A stretch of DNA of 62,053 nucleotides from Rhizopus sp. PT2906 (Eukaryota > Mucoromycota > Mucoromycetes > Mucorales > Rhizopodaceae): the NCBI GenBank assembly GCA_025529335.1, contig JAMYHX010000238.1, positions 1-62,053 of the forward strand. Direction: 5' to 3'. Below are positions 10,448 through 21,689 of the stretch, piece after piece. The translations under genes and the position numbers were made by a program. Every line of letters begins with the position of its first letter. Positions within the stretch are counted from its first letter, which is position 1. Below the pieces are notes generated by a model, which was not told the DNA's origin, searched no databases, and saw only the letters and a program-made list of their open reading frames with translations.

Positions 10448-11230
10448 TTAGTAGCCATTCTTTTCAAATGTCTTTGACTTACCCCGAATAATGGCATCAA
10501 GGCCAATATCCCAGCATTCTCTTGCATTAAAGAAGGACGTGGTCTTGTTGATAAACACAGTGTTGCAGTGACTGATTTTAGCAGATAATTCAGGAAATGT
10601 CTCCTGGAAGAGCAGTGAGCATAGGCCAAAAAGGCCAATGGCGAGAGCAGAAAGGTCGTCTCTCGGCTTGACGGCTGTTTTGTTCAACACCAACACACAG
10701 TCAGGGTTTCTGCACAAGAATGACCCTTTTACTTTTTTCTTGATTTCTTCATCGTTTATCGTTTTTCGATGCATGGGGTTGTCCAGCTTGGAGAAGCAGT
10801 ACATGCATGTTTGAGACGTCATGTTCTCATTTGTGATGCAAACCTTGACGCTCATTCCATGCATGCACTGCTTCCATTTTCCACCATATCGTCTGAATCC
10901 GTTTGTTGTTGAGCCTACCCCCGTGCCTCTGTCTCCGATAAACATGTTAAGGCATGGTCTGCATTTACCTTTTACTAAATAGTTTATATAGTAGTTGGTA
11001 TTCATCAATCGTGTATTATTGTGCTCTTTACCTTTCTTGCCTATCAAAATGTTCTTTCTTTTGCATACAATCGTCTTTGAAAGCGATCGTTTTGCATTTC
11101 ACACGTCCTTTTCAATCTGGCTCTCTTTTTGGAATTATAAAAATTTCTGAGAGCTAAGCGGTTACTGACATGTTGCTGGTGTATATTCATTGCTTGCTCA
11201 ACGCTTGTTGCCATCTTTAAGTCTAACTTC
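10448..11230 (-). pseudogene. Second Fanzor/TnpB-like nuclease relic
   Basis: The minus-strand frame 11047-10448 carries FIGDRGTGVGSTTNGFRRYGG, then VCITNENMTSQTCMYC, then SFLCRNPDC and KPRDDLSALAIGLFG. The Glu in TNENMTSQ and the Asp in PRDDLSALAI sit where RuvC-II and RuvC-III residues are expected in TnpB/Fanzor proteins, with C-x2-C and C-x4-C zinc ligands between them. Upstream, in a frame shifted by one base (about 11213-11053), NRLALRNFYNSKKRARLKR and ENDRFQRRLYAKERTF-like sequence continues the same protein to a TGA-TAG pair. The N-terminal half is missing. The zinc segment is longer than in the relic at 2.8 kb, so this is a different subfamily. Identification by motif memory; inactive. 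Confidence 0.65.
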
Positions 11231-11744
11231 TCTGCTCTATTTTGATATATTACTGTAAAAGCAAGTTTTAAGTTCAGTTAATTGAATGACTATAATATAC
11301 AGTCGGTTTCCTGATAAGAGGGGGGTGTTCATATTTGTTTGTTCCTATTTCTAGTGCAACAGAGTACTGCACTAAAATCATATTCAAATATTTTACATAA
11401 GGATTGCTTGATTAGATTCAAAACTACAGTAGGTTTGTCGTTAATGTAATTGATAATCCGAATAACGCCATTTTCAGGAATTCCACTCTTAGTTCCGGCT
11501 GTAATATGGTGACTTGTAAATTAGGTATCAATGGGTTACTTTTAAGGAATAAACGACAGTTTTATTGGATAATCAATATTGGATATTTATGACGAACTAC
11601 TAGATGTTTACTTACTTTTCCTAATCCTTAGGTATCCCTTTTGAATCAATAAATAACCCAAGAGAAAAGGAAATAATACAGTTGGATATTTATATTGGGA
11701 TCAAGTGTAACTGTTATTGTACACAAGTCACCTGTTCATAGTCT
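11231..11744. other. Gene-free spacer
   Basis: AT-rich intergenic DNA with no conserved frame or RNA gene recognised. Confidence 0.5.
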
Positions 11745-12122
11745 TTTCATATTTTAGCTTGAGAAGATAAATGTGGTCAAGACTTTATACAAAATGAAAA
11801 AGTTGTTAGAGACTCTGTATAAACAGTCTGATCTTGACTTCTCTTTTTCTTTTCTTTTCTTCTTTGGACCAAAAAGTAAGACCAGCTATTCCCCAGCTCG
11901 CTCTAAGGTATGTTGTATGCTTTACTCTTGTAAGAAACTGATATGTAATATTATAGATTGCCTATCAAAACTAACTCAGTGTTGGCTGGGAATAGTTTGG
12001 TTCTTACCAAGCTTTGGTCCATCCACTCTTTTCTTTATAATGCAAGTATTTAGTATCAATATAATAACTGATTTCCTTATTCATTCTTTTGCTTCTTTTA
12101 TTCTTTGTTGTCTGAATTATTA
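11745..12122 (+). repeat. Dispersed repeat R2, copy A
   Basis: Closely similar to 46805-47330. The shared core starts at agttgttagagactctgtat and runs through ttggctgggaatagtttggt. Compared with copy B it lacks about 120 bp; in copy B that segment is bounded by the short direct repeat actct, which suggests a microhomology deletion in copy A. It contains an open frame (11773-12123), but the two copies differ by many amino-acid changes and the reading frame diverges in the second half, so I do not call a gene. Confidence 0.8.
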
Positions 12123-12311
12123 GTGCGCACAATTCATGAAGTCATTTCAGTTTTATTTAAATAAATGATTTTGATTGGATATAAATAATAAGCATATTTA
12201 TGCATGTAAAAGTAACACGGTCCGGAATTCTAAAAGATGATTGAACCAATGACCTCATTATCACTTTCTTTCTTTCTTTTCCTTTTTCTTTATCTCCTTT
12301 CTTTTATTATT

Positions 12312-13263
12312 ATGAAGTTTCTTGAAGTCAACTCACTTGAAGTGATTAATTCTGCTCTTAGTTGGGAAACATCAGAATGTATACTCACTGGACGTGTTGA
12401 AGCATACTCTTGTAAGATAATTTACAAAAAGGTAGGATTTTACTTATTTGTTATTCTCTTAGGTAAATCAGCTGGTACGGATAAAAAGTTATTCAAGACA
12501 TTAGAACAAAGATACAACACATTAGCGCCTGGATCTATATCTCCTGATGACATCCAAGTCGTTTCACCTTTTGGTAGACTAACAGAGTCTACACCAAGAA
12601 AGACCTTCTTTTATCTATTGGCAACACTAAACGCGGCTTTCCCTGATAACGATTTTGAAAATGTAAGACCTGATCAATTTATAAAGATGCCATCAGTAGA
12701 GATGGTCATGAATTCTGTCAATACAACTCTATTTAATCTGGGAAATGATGTCGTCGTGAACCAGTACAGGTAAATGATGAGACATACATATATGCGTGTG
12801 TGTGTGTGTGTATGCGTGCTGAATATACTTATGTGATCATAATAGACTTTGGGATGTGTTGGATGAGATTGTTCAGTTGAATGAGTGTGATGTGTATACA
12901 TATAATCCAGATGCAGATGATGATCCTATGAATGATGAAGATGGATATCTGTAAGTGTGTTCTTATGGTGTGTGCGTATAAATATATATCTTATTGATAT
13001 CCCATGTAGTTGGTCAGTGAATTATTTCTTTTTTAATCGAAAATTAAAACGCATGATTTTCTTTTCGATTAAAAGTGAAAGGTAGTATCAAGACAACTTT
13101 ATGAACCATTTACTTATCATTGGTAATAGCCTAAATGCGCCTATAGGACAAGAGGAAGGAGAATTAAGGCAAGTTGAACACTGTTTACTTATTCAAGTTA
13201 TTTATCCTTTTTTTTGTTAATAGGGCTTATGATGATGAATTTATGGACAATATGGAAGTTTAA
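12312..13263 (+). CDS. MAF1: RNA polymerase III repressor Maf1
   Basis: Six exons: 12312-12411, 12463-12769, 12846-12950, 13010-13081, 13130-13168, 13224-13263 (220 residues). It begins MKFLEVNSLEVINSAL with RVEAYSCK (box A). Box B-type sequence follows (VVSPFGRLTE, RKTFFYLLATLNAAFPD) and then the conserved end LWDVLDEIVQLNECDVYTYNPD-DDP and WSVNYFFFNRKLKRMIFF. Maf1 represses Pol III when cells are starved or stressed. Intron 1 (51 nt) is open in frame, but using the donor at 12412 gives YSCKSAGTD, the family sequence. Intron 5 (13169-13223) uses a GC donor (gcaagt), which keeps the frame to ...GELRAYDDEFMDNMEV. Other introns are GT-AG. Confidence 0.94.
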
Positions 13264-13919
13264 ATATGATGAACAAAAACTCCATCTTTCGATTTAAAAA
13301 GAAGTTGTATTATATATATATATATACATATGCAAAGAGAAGAAGAGATTAGAGAAAGATAGAGTGAAAGAGTGGAAAAGAAAGCAATTACAAGTGCCGA
13401 CAGGGCAAAGTATGATTAAGACACAAACCAAAATAAATACAAATACAAATTAAACATGTCTTACTTGATCATGCTGTTTACAAGCATGGATCCGTCTGTA
13501 GGTCTAAATACAGCTTGTATGTCTACAAAGCTGCACATATTTTTTTATAACCTGAAAAATGTACCTGAGATCGGAAAAGACAAAGTGCTCTGTAACAATG
13601 ATCGATAGTTAGCAAGATTGAGATACGTCATGTTGACGTATACTATCCTTATTTGAATAAGAGACATTCTAAAGCAGCATCTTGCAGAAAAAGAACGCCT
13701 AAATTCAAAGTCTAAAATGACAAGCGGACGATTGAAAAGACACATGTATAAGAAATATATACGATCGCAATGGGTTTTATCATTATAAATTAGCAGAGGA
13801 CTAGAATATGCCTAATTGCTGTGAATAGTAACGTGCTTTATGAGATACAAAGTTGTCAGAGCCAGTGTCTATGAATATATCTTAAATAAGCACCATTTTT
13901 CCGCAATCGTCTCTATTGT
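13264..13919. other. Gene-free spacer
   Basis: The 3' flank of MAF1 with a (TA)n run (about 13311-13326) and purine-rich sequence. No gene recognised. Confidence 0.5.
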
Positions 13920-14150
13920 TCACAAATCAACGTGCTTTCCAGGACGGTATTCTTGTGGTGTCCTGATGATCTCGCACAAGTCATTCTGGTCGAATTTGTC
14001 CGCGCATAAGGCATCCATTGGCTTTTTACAAGGAGGCTCTTCGACCCAGGGAACAAGTAAGGGCTGGTCAAACTTCTTTAGGGCTTCATTGCCAACGAAT
14101 TCTTGAAAAAACTTACAGGACTTTGTGTGTGCGTCATGTCGATTATATTA
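13920..14150 (-). pseudogene. C-terminal gene fragment, unrecognised
   Basis: A minus-strand frame of about 75 codons ends in a stop at 13920. It looks coding: Cys-containing segments such as WVEEPPCKKPMDALC and DKFDQNDLCEIIRTPQEYRP, with balanced composition. It has no start; stops in all frames precede it and the MITE-like element begins only 34 bp further upstream (14184). It may be the last exon of a secreted Cys-rich protein whose 5' part was displaced, or an old duplicated fragment. No family recognised. Confidence 0.3.
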
Positions 14151-14183
14151 AGCTCCCCAAGATTAAAAATCATGCTTTTTCCA

Positions 14184-14499
14184 GGTGTACACTATGCACA
14201 CGAGGAAATGCACAAGAGGGCTAATACTACAGACACTACCTGCGATGTAGAATATGTATTTATAAAGTTGCCATATTGGCTTGTTCCTTTTCAAGAAGAG
14301 ATAAAAAGAAATGGCTTTATTGCTTTATTCTGTCAGTTCAATCCACAATGATCACTTAGCTCACATGCAATTATGATAAATTCACATTTTAGATTAAAGT
14401 ATATTCCACTGTACAGTCTGGGTAATGTGAGGTTGTAAAGCGGTATCACAGTTAGTGTCTATATCTCTCGTGTATTTTCGCGTACGTGTAGTGTACACC
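14184..14499 (+). mobile_element. MITE-like element with inverted terminal repeats
   Basis: A 316-bp non-coding unit. It starts ggtgtacactatgcacacga and ends with the inverse of ggtgtacactacacgtacgc. The outer 11 bp match perfectly. Imperfect pairing extends about 65 bp inward, including gacactacctgcgat on one side and gacactaactgtgat on the other. No obvious target-site duplication was found. A second copy occupies 1-89 in reverse, and a diverged one lies at about 45120-45385. The element ends 140 bp upstream of the SMC2 start codon. Most likely a non-autonomous DNA transposon; the superfamily is unknown. Confidence 0.7.
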
Positions 14500-14564
14500 A
14501 TAATCAATACACTCTTAAAGTGGTCCTGACAAAGTATTTAAACTCCCGCAGTGTCTTCTCTCTC

Positions 14565-14591
14565 TTTTTTTTTTTTTTTTTTTTTTTTTTT
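14565..14591 (+). promoter_or_regulatory. Poly-T tract upstream of SMC2
   Basis: Twenty-seven T in a row, 48 bp upstream of the SMC2 ATG. Probably a nucleosome-poor promoter element; inferred from position and recurrence upstream of other starts. Confidence 0.4.
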
Positions 14592-14639
14592 CCTCAAAGA
14601 AAAGGGGACGTTTGTATATCCTTTTTCAGTGTAGATCAA

Positions 14640-17600
14640 ATGTATCTTGAAGAACTAATTATTGAAGGCTTCAAGTCTTATGTCTCAAGAACACACATTA
14701 CTGGTTGGGATCCTGAATTTAATGCTATCACTGGTCTTAATGGTACTGGCAAATCCAACATTTTAGATGCCATTTGCTTCGTACTAGGCATTACCAATTT
14801 ATCTCAGGTACTTTGTTCTCTCTTCAATCGTCACATGTCGAATCTAAATTTTTACTGATTTAGGTTCGAGCTAGTAATCTACAAGATTTGATCTACAAGC
14901 GTGGACAAGCAGGTGTCACGAAGGCATCAGTTACGGTTGTATTTAATAATGAAGATAGAGAAAAGAGTCCTGTTGGATTCGAGACACATAATCAAATAAC
15001 TGTTACACGCCAAGTAAGCTTAATTGGCAAGCATTTTATTTGATATTAATTTCATATTAGGTCTTGGTCGGTGGTCGAACGAAATATATCATCAATGGAC
15101 ATAACGCACAACAACAAACAGTACAAAATCTATTTCAGTCTGTTCAGCTAAATATTAACAATCCTCACTTCTTGATTATGCAAGGACGTATCACAAAAGT
15201 GCTAAATATGAAGCCTACAGAAATCTTGAGTATGGTTGAAGAAGCAGCAGGCACAAAGATGTTTGAGGACAGAAAGATCAAGGCAATAGCAACAATAGCA
15301 AAGAAAGAAAGAAAGGTGGAAGAGATCAATAAGATACTAGCAGAGGAAATTGTGCCAAAGTTGGATCAACTTCGTCTGGAAAAACGAGTGTATTTGGACT
15401 ATCAAAAGAATGAATCAGAAATGGAAAGATTGAAGCGACTGCTCATTTCGTACGAATATAAAAAACACGAGGAAAGGCTCAACAAGTCAAGTTTGGATAA
15501 CGATAGAAAGATTGAAGAGATTGACAACTTGAAGAAGTCTATTCAGCTTCTACAGAGTGAAATTGATAAACTTGATGAAGATATGCAGTCAGTGACGAAC
15601 AAGATGAAACAAAGTGGATCAAGTTCGAGTAGGATAAAGCAGTTGGAATCATTCATTAAGGATTATTCTACGCAGCTTGTAAGACTCAATACCAAAAAGG
15701 GACTGCTTGAGACATCCGTCACTGAAGAACAGAAAGCCATATCTGCATTAGCAGCGCAGAGAGGAGAACTGATGAAAAATTTAAGTGAAAAGAAAGCTTC
15801 GTATATGGCAGTAAGCAAAGAGTATGAAGAGTTTAAAAAGGAATATGATGCAAAGACAGAAGAGATGAAGAGTACAGACGAGTTAATTCAAACATTAACA
15901 ACGGGTATATCAGCAGAAGAGGGTCATGAAAATGGCTATATGGAACAACTTCAACAGTCCAAAAACATGGTCAATCAAGCCTCGACTGCAGAAGAGCAAG
16001 CTTCATTAAAGATAAAACACTTACGCAAAGAACTTGCTGAAAAAGAGCCTCAGGCTGCAAAGGCATTAGCCGAGAGTCAAGGCTCAGTCGTTGCATTAGA
16101 AAAGAAAAAAGCAGAGATTGAAGAATTGGAGAAGCGCTTGGGTACGTTCAGCTGGACTCCAGATAGAGAAAATGAGCTTTTGCGTCGCAGGAGACAGTTA
16201 CACGATGCCTTGAATGACCTTTATGATAAGCAAGAACAGTTATCAAGGAAGTTGTCCAACTTGGATTTCCAATACTCGTTACCATCTGCTGACTTTGACA
16301 GATCCCAAGTGAAGGGCTTGGTTGCTGAGCTGATTACTTTAGATAAAGAACACTTTGATGCATCCACAGCCCTTGAAATCTGTGCAGGAGGCAAACTATA
16401 TAATGTTGTCATTGAAAATGAAAAAGTGGGTGCCCAACTCTTGGACAAGGGAAAGCTACGGCGTCGTTGGACATTGGTCCCACTCAACAAGATCCAAGGA
16501 TTTAGGGTATCTGCAGAAAAGATTGCAACTGCAGAAAAAATCGCGCCTGGTAAAGTGAATCTTGCATTGAACTTAATTGGATATGATGAAGAAGTCCATG
16601 CTGCTATGGAATGGATTTTTGGAAATACGTTTATCTGTGAAGATGCACAGACAGCCAAAGATGTTACCTTCAATAAGGGAGTTAGTGTCAAATCAGTCAC
16701 ACTCGATGGCGATGTCTATGACCCCCACGGTACCTTGTCGGGTGGATCCAAGCCTAACTCGAGTGGCATTTTGATTAGAATTCAAGAACTCAATGATGTG
16801 AAAGCAGACGTTAGATACCACAAGAAAGAGCTTGATGCATTAGAAGACGAACTCGAAAATGCACAAAAATACATTGCAGAATACAGACAATACAAGCAGC
16901 GTCTTGATTTACAGCGTCATGAACTATCGCTTTTGGAACAGCGTATGAAAAAGAGTATACATGCTCAATTAGCTTCACGCATAGAATCAGTCAAGGAACA
17001 AATCACACAGCAAGAAGCGGCCAGGGAGCAAGCGAAATTAGCTAAAGAGCAGGCAATCGCCACTTGTAAAAAGATTGAAGCTGAAATGGCAGACTTCAAT
17101 AACAACAAGGACACGAAACTGAATGAGCTCACGACAAAAGTTGAACAGTTGAAGTCGCAATTAAAGAAAAATGCAAGTAAATTGAAGGATATGCAAAGAA
17201 CAGTGCAAACATTTGAGCTTGAGATTGAACAACTTGATGCGGATATCCGAGCATGCGAAGCAGACATTGAGAAGGTGAAGGACAGCATTGATCAATACAA
17301 GATGCAGATTGTTGAAATGCAACAAGAAATTGATTCTATTGAAAGCAGCATAGCAGAAAAGAAAGGCGAGTTGAAAAAGGAAACTCAAGAATTGAACGCA
17401 CGAAACGAAGAGCTGAAAGAATTAAGCGCGCTTCATACTCGCAAATCTGAAGAAGTTGTAGAATTGAATCTTAAAGTGCAAAAGTTAACGCATGATATAG
17501 ACAGATTCCAAAAAGATAGACAACATTCGAGACAAGCAGTTGAGGATTTAGAAGGACAAAACGAATGGATAGCAGATGAAAAACAGTATGTTACTCAAAT

Positions 17601-18469
17601 CCTTGATTTATATGATATACTAATGTTTCTATAGCCTCTTTGGTCAACCAGGCACAAATTATGACTATACAAATGGAAATATCCCTGATCTGAGAAAGCA
17701 GCTACAACAACTGACAGCCAATCATGAAACCCTGCGTAAAAAGATTAATGTTCGTGTGATGAACATGATTGACAAGTAAGTGTTGCAGATTACTATATTG
17801 CCTTACCTTAACTCTATTTAGTGTTGAGAAAAAGGAAGCTTCATTAAAGCAAATGATCGCAACCGTAGAAAAAGACAAGCAAAAGATTGAAGATACGATA
17901 AATACTCTTGAAAACTATAAGCTTGAGGCTCTTGAAAAGACCTATACAAAAGTCAACAAAGACTTTGCGGAAATTTTTGGTGATTTATTGGCAGGTAACA
18001 CATGTAAACTACAGCCTCCTGAAGGAAAGACTATATCAGATGGACTGGAAGTCAAGGTCTGCCTTGGTGGCGTATGGAAGCAAAGTCTGACAGAGCTTAG
18101 TGGAGGTCAACGATCTTTGATTGCTCTCTCACTTATATTATCATTACTACAATTTAAACCTGCGCCAATGTATATTTTAGATGAAGTAGATGCAGCTCTT
18201 GACTTATCACATACACAAAACATTGGTTCCTTGCTGAGAACACGATTTAAAGGCTCTCAATTCTTGGTTGTCTCACTAAAGGATGGCATGTTTAATAATG
18301 CAAATGTGCTATTCAAGACACGATTTAAAGATGGAACGTCTGTTGTTGAAGTAAGTTTTGTAAGAATATTAACAATAACAGAGTTAATTTTTTATTTTTG
18401 TAGAGAACCACACCATATCGACAAGAAAGCGCAGATCAGGCTCATCATAGAAAGAGAGCACGTAACTAA
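14640..18469 (+). CDS. SMC2: Condensin subunit SMC2
   Basis: Six exons: 14640-14807, 14864-15013, 15061-17585, 17635-17775, 17822-18350, 18404-18469 (1192 residues, normal for SMC2). Walker A is GLNGTGKSN (about residues 31-39). A first coiled coil follows, then the SMC hinge at about 530-670 ending in DPHGTLSGGSKPNSSG, the second coiled coil, the signature LSGGQRSLIAL (about 1088) and Walker B PMYILDEVDAALD (about 1110). The start MYLEELIIEGFKSY and ...NNPHFLIMQGRITKVLNMKP separate SMC2 from SMC1, SMC3 and SMC4. The protein acts with SMC4 in mitotic chromosome condensation. Exon 3 ends in GAAAAACA and joins C-CTC-TTT to give DEKHLFGQPGTNYDY. A MITE and a T27 tract lie just upstream. Confidence 0.96.
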
Positions 18470-18626
18470 TGCTATCATTGTTTATATTATATTCATGTAT
18501 ATTATCAGCGCATTTCGCATATTAGTCAATAAAGAAAGCATAGGTGTGTGTGTATATTCCTGAGAAAATATAATCAAAACAGTGCTTTGAAATTTCAATT
18601 TTTTTTTTTTATTCGTGTCATTTAAT

Positions 18627-19768
18627 ATGCCAGCAAACAATAAACGTCCTCTTGCCAATGACGCTTCAGAATTGCCCAACAAGAAGCCTACAACAGTAGG
18701 AAAAAAGCAAATGTCACTCTTATCCATGTTTAAGCCCATCCCTACCACCAATAAAGAAACTGACAAACAAGAAGATAGAGATCCCAAAGAGTTCTTTAAG
18801 GATGTCGATAAAGAAACTTTGGAGTTGTTAGATTTAGAAATTAGAACAATGAATAAAGAATGGCTTAAAGTACTTGCTCCTGAAATGGTAAAACCATACT
18901 TTTTAAAGGTAAAGAAACCCTCTTGTAAGATTATGTCACTTACTCTTTATTAGTTGAAACGATACTTGAAGGATCAAATAGCGGCCAAAAAGACTATTTT
19001 CCCTCCCTGTAAGTTTATTTTATAAAGATACTCCCTTTCAATATTCTTATATAAAATATGTCTAGTGGAACAAGTCTATAGTTGGTCCAAATACACGCCT
19101 CCTTCTCAAGTCAAAGTAGTCATCTTGGGACAGGACCCCTATCATAACTTTAATCAAGCTCATGGTTTGTGTTTCTCTGTCATCAAGGGTGTCAAGGTGC
19201 CACCTTCTTTAGTTAACATGTATAAGGCACTTCAAACAGATTATCCTGATTTCGTAGTGCCAAATCATGGGTACGTATATATGTGTATAATAAGTATGCG
19301 TGGTCTAACTATACATTAGATATTTGGAGAATTGGGCAAAGCAGGGCGTGTTGTTATTGAATACATCATTGACAGTAGAAGCACATAAAGCAGGTAGCCA
19401 TGCAAATCAAGGATGGGAACATTTCACAGGTGAGGTTTAACATAGCAACAGAACTCTCAAGTATTCATCTTTTGTATGTAGATGCTATCATACAATATTT
19501 GAATACAAAGAAATCGCACATCGTCTTTATGCTATGGGGTAGTCATGCTCAAAAGAAAGGATCAAAGATAGACAAGTCTGTAAGTAAGAGTCACTGTATA
19601 TAAATCATCAACTAAAGAACCCCTTTTTAGAAACACTTGATCCTCAAGAGTGTTCATCCATCTCCACTTTCTGCTCATAAAGGCTTCCTTCAGTGTGGAC
19701 ACTTTAAAAAGGCGAATGAATACTTGAATGAACATGCGAGAGAAACGATTGATTGGAACTGTCTTTAA
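18627..19768 (+). CDS. UNG1: Uracil-DNA glycosylase (family 1 UDG)
   Basis: Six exons: 18627-18908, 18954-19008, 19066-19270, 19320-19429, 19482-19579, 19631-19768 (295 residues). It removes uracil from DNA at the start of base excision repair. The water-activating loop GQDPYH (about 137-142), LCFSV, LLLNTSLTVEAHKAGSH and the minor-groove loop HPSPLSAHKGF (about 259) are intact. The N-terminal 95 residues are hydrophilic, with KKQMSLLSMFKP resembling the PCNA-binding peptide of Ung proteins. No clear mitochondrial presequence is visible from this start; the leader is basic, so dual targeting is possible. Follows SMC2 in the same direction with 157 bp between stop and start. Confidence 0.95.
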
Positions 19769-19912
19769 CTGTGTAAATATCAGAATAAATGCATATGTGC
19801 CTTTTTTTTATTTTGGATGTGCGCCCTTGATTAATATATAAAATAAAGTAAAATACAATATAAAACGGATGAATGAAATTAAAATATGTATGAATGTATA
19901 ATACAAACGAAA
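19769..19912. terminator. Shared 3' region between convergent UNG1 and RING gene
   Basis: Only 144 bp lie between the two stop codons. The stretch is AT-rich with aataaa-like signals in both directions, enough for both 3' ends. No other feature. Confidence 0.4.
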
Positions 19913-21414
19913 TTACACGGATATCACATCTTTTCCTCTCGAGTCTTGTTTGCACATAGGACATCTAAAGTTTAATGCAAGCCATTCATGCAGACACGCC
20001 TTATGAAAATGATGTTTACACCTACTTGTGATCAGTCATTCATATCTGAATAAGAGCTCACTTACCATAATTTACATAGTATGTCACCATCTTCATAAGT
20101 AGACAAACAGATGACACATATTTGATCTTGTGTGTCTGGAATTTCCAGTAACTCCAGTTCAATCTCCTTTTCACACGGTGGATCAATGAGCCCGAGATAC
20201 AGCCAGAGTTTATCCAACAAGCTTGATTTCTTCTCTTGGTAAGGATGAACCTTACTCAAGTCAATAGTGATCATGTCTTCTGGTAGAGAAGATGAAGAAG
20301 ATGATGTCGAATTATTCGATTTAAACCGATAGACTGGTATCATGGCAATCTCTTCACTGGTTGCTCCTCCCATATACACACCATCATCTACATGTAATAG
20401 CCTCATACCAACTAACAAGGTGTGTGAGCTATTTATCTATTATTATTATTTTATGTTTGTTTTACCTAATACACAGGGCAAGCAAAAGATGACAGAGGTG
20501 CATAAAAAGATTGGTACAGATAGTATCAAGTACCCATAAATGATGATGCACAAAGATAAATAATAAAGAGGAATGGCTGTGTCCGAGCATGTTGTAGATG
20601 AGAAAAGCATATAGTTTCCGATAATAAACCACAAAACTGCAAATACGTCCAAAGCAGATTTGGCTCTTTAGGAAGTGGCATGATGAGATATGTGCATAGA
20701 GTAAAATGCCAAAGATATGACTTACCTATCGACACAAATCCTAAACGTATTACTGTTCATTTGCTGTGAAGTTGTATCCGCCATGAGCGAATACTGAGCT
20801 GGAGCCACAAACGGAGGATAATGTCGATGGTTGTTATTTGTCGTTACCGGCGGTGGAACAGAGACAGGTCTATTTCGCTCGCTCAAGGCGTAAGCTTCAC
20901 TCAGTTCAGATCTTGCACTTGTACGAGGCGAAGAAGTGATGCGTGTCGACCGGCGACGTGGTGTCAAGTGAAGATATATAGTAATGGGGGCAGTGATGAC
21001 AAGACGGACAATATATACAGAAACAAATACTCGAAGTGGTTTATCACAGTACATTTCCCAAGACGCTAGTAAGACAAGTATGCTGGCAATAACTTGAATG
21101 GCAACTAGAGTCATTGAGAAACCTAATAGTAGTTTAGACGAACGTGAACTTCGGCGCCAATTTAACACAAAATGTGTAAACCAATGTGATCGTACTCTTC
21201 TTGAAGTCGACGTTGCACTTCTAGTAAAATTAACAGCATTGGATGCAGAATTGGATAGAATCTGTGGTAAGGCGGGACGAGTGGAGGAAGAAGAAGAAGA
21301 AGCTGAAGAAAAGGATGTACTAGAAGGTTGATGACGATGACATAACCTTGTTGTTGTCGTCGTTGTCGTCGTCGTCGTCGTTATGGGTGGAGCAGTGGTT
21401 ATTTCAGTCGACAT
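19913..21414 (-). CDS. Multi-pass membrane RING-H2 E3 ubiquitin ligase (copy 1)
   Basis: Four minus-strand exons (21414-20726, 20665-20466, 20411-20066, 20024-19913) give 448 residues. The N-terminus is low-complexity: a Thr run encoded by repeated ACG/ACA codons, then Ser. At least four hydrophobic spans follow, two in exon 1 (LLLGFSMTLVAIQVIASILV; VFVSVYIVRLVITAPITIYL) and two in exon 2. An acidic linker precedes the C-terminal RING-H2: C-x2-C (CVIC), C-x-H-x2-H-x2-C (CKHHFHKAC) and CPMC. The last intron falls inside the RING, at the same codon (TTA TG) as in the gene at 40246-41598, so the two are paralogues. Probably an E3 ligase of an internal membrane; substrate unknown. Its start is 275 bp from the divergent TAF1 start. 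Confidence 0.85.
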
Positions 21415-21689
21415 TAAATAAAAAGAAGAGATATCTCTTTCTTTCTTTTCTATATGTTTTATTCTCTCTCTCTCGCTCGCTCTCTCGCTCTCTTCTTTAA
21501 TGTATCTCTTTAAATTTGCTCAAAAGCAAAAAAGTATTTAAATATATAGTAAAAACTGATAAAACAGAAAGAAAAGACGAAGAGAGAAACAGGAAACGAC
21601 AAATAGTGCGGAGAACGAAAGTCATGTTCGTCATCCGCAGATATACTTGAACTCTTTTTTTTCTTTCTTTCTTTACAATACATTGAACA
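21415..21689. promoter_or_regulatory. Divergent promoter between RING gene and TAF1
   Basis: 275 bp with two CT-rich blocks: 21458-21496 (interrupted (CT)n with CGCT variants) and a T/C tract at 21653-21674 just before the TAF1 ATG. No TATA box next to either start. Regulation by both genes is inferred from the arrangement. Confidence 0.5.

Noticed and set aside
11773..12123. 116-codon frame in repeat R2 (and its 94-codon partner at 46866) as a gene
   Set aside because: The frames diverge in the second half, amino-acid changes are as common as silent ones, and the sequence belongs to a dispersed repeat.
12412..12462. Read-through of MAF1 intron 1 as coding sequence
   Set aside because: The segment is open in frame, but the sequence without it (YSCKSAGTD) matches Maf1 and both splice sites are good.
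16221..16700. Long antisense frame inside SMC2
   Set aside because: It is the shadow of the SMC2 reading frame on the other strand, with no motif of its own; the same holds for antisense frames in TAF1, the beta-barrel gene and the MAPKKK.
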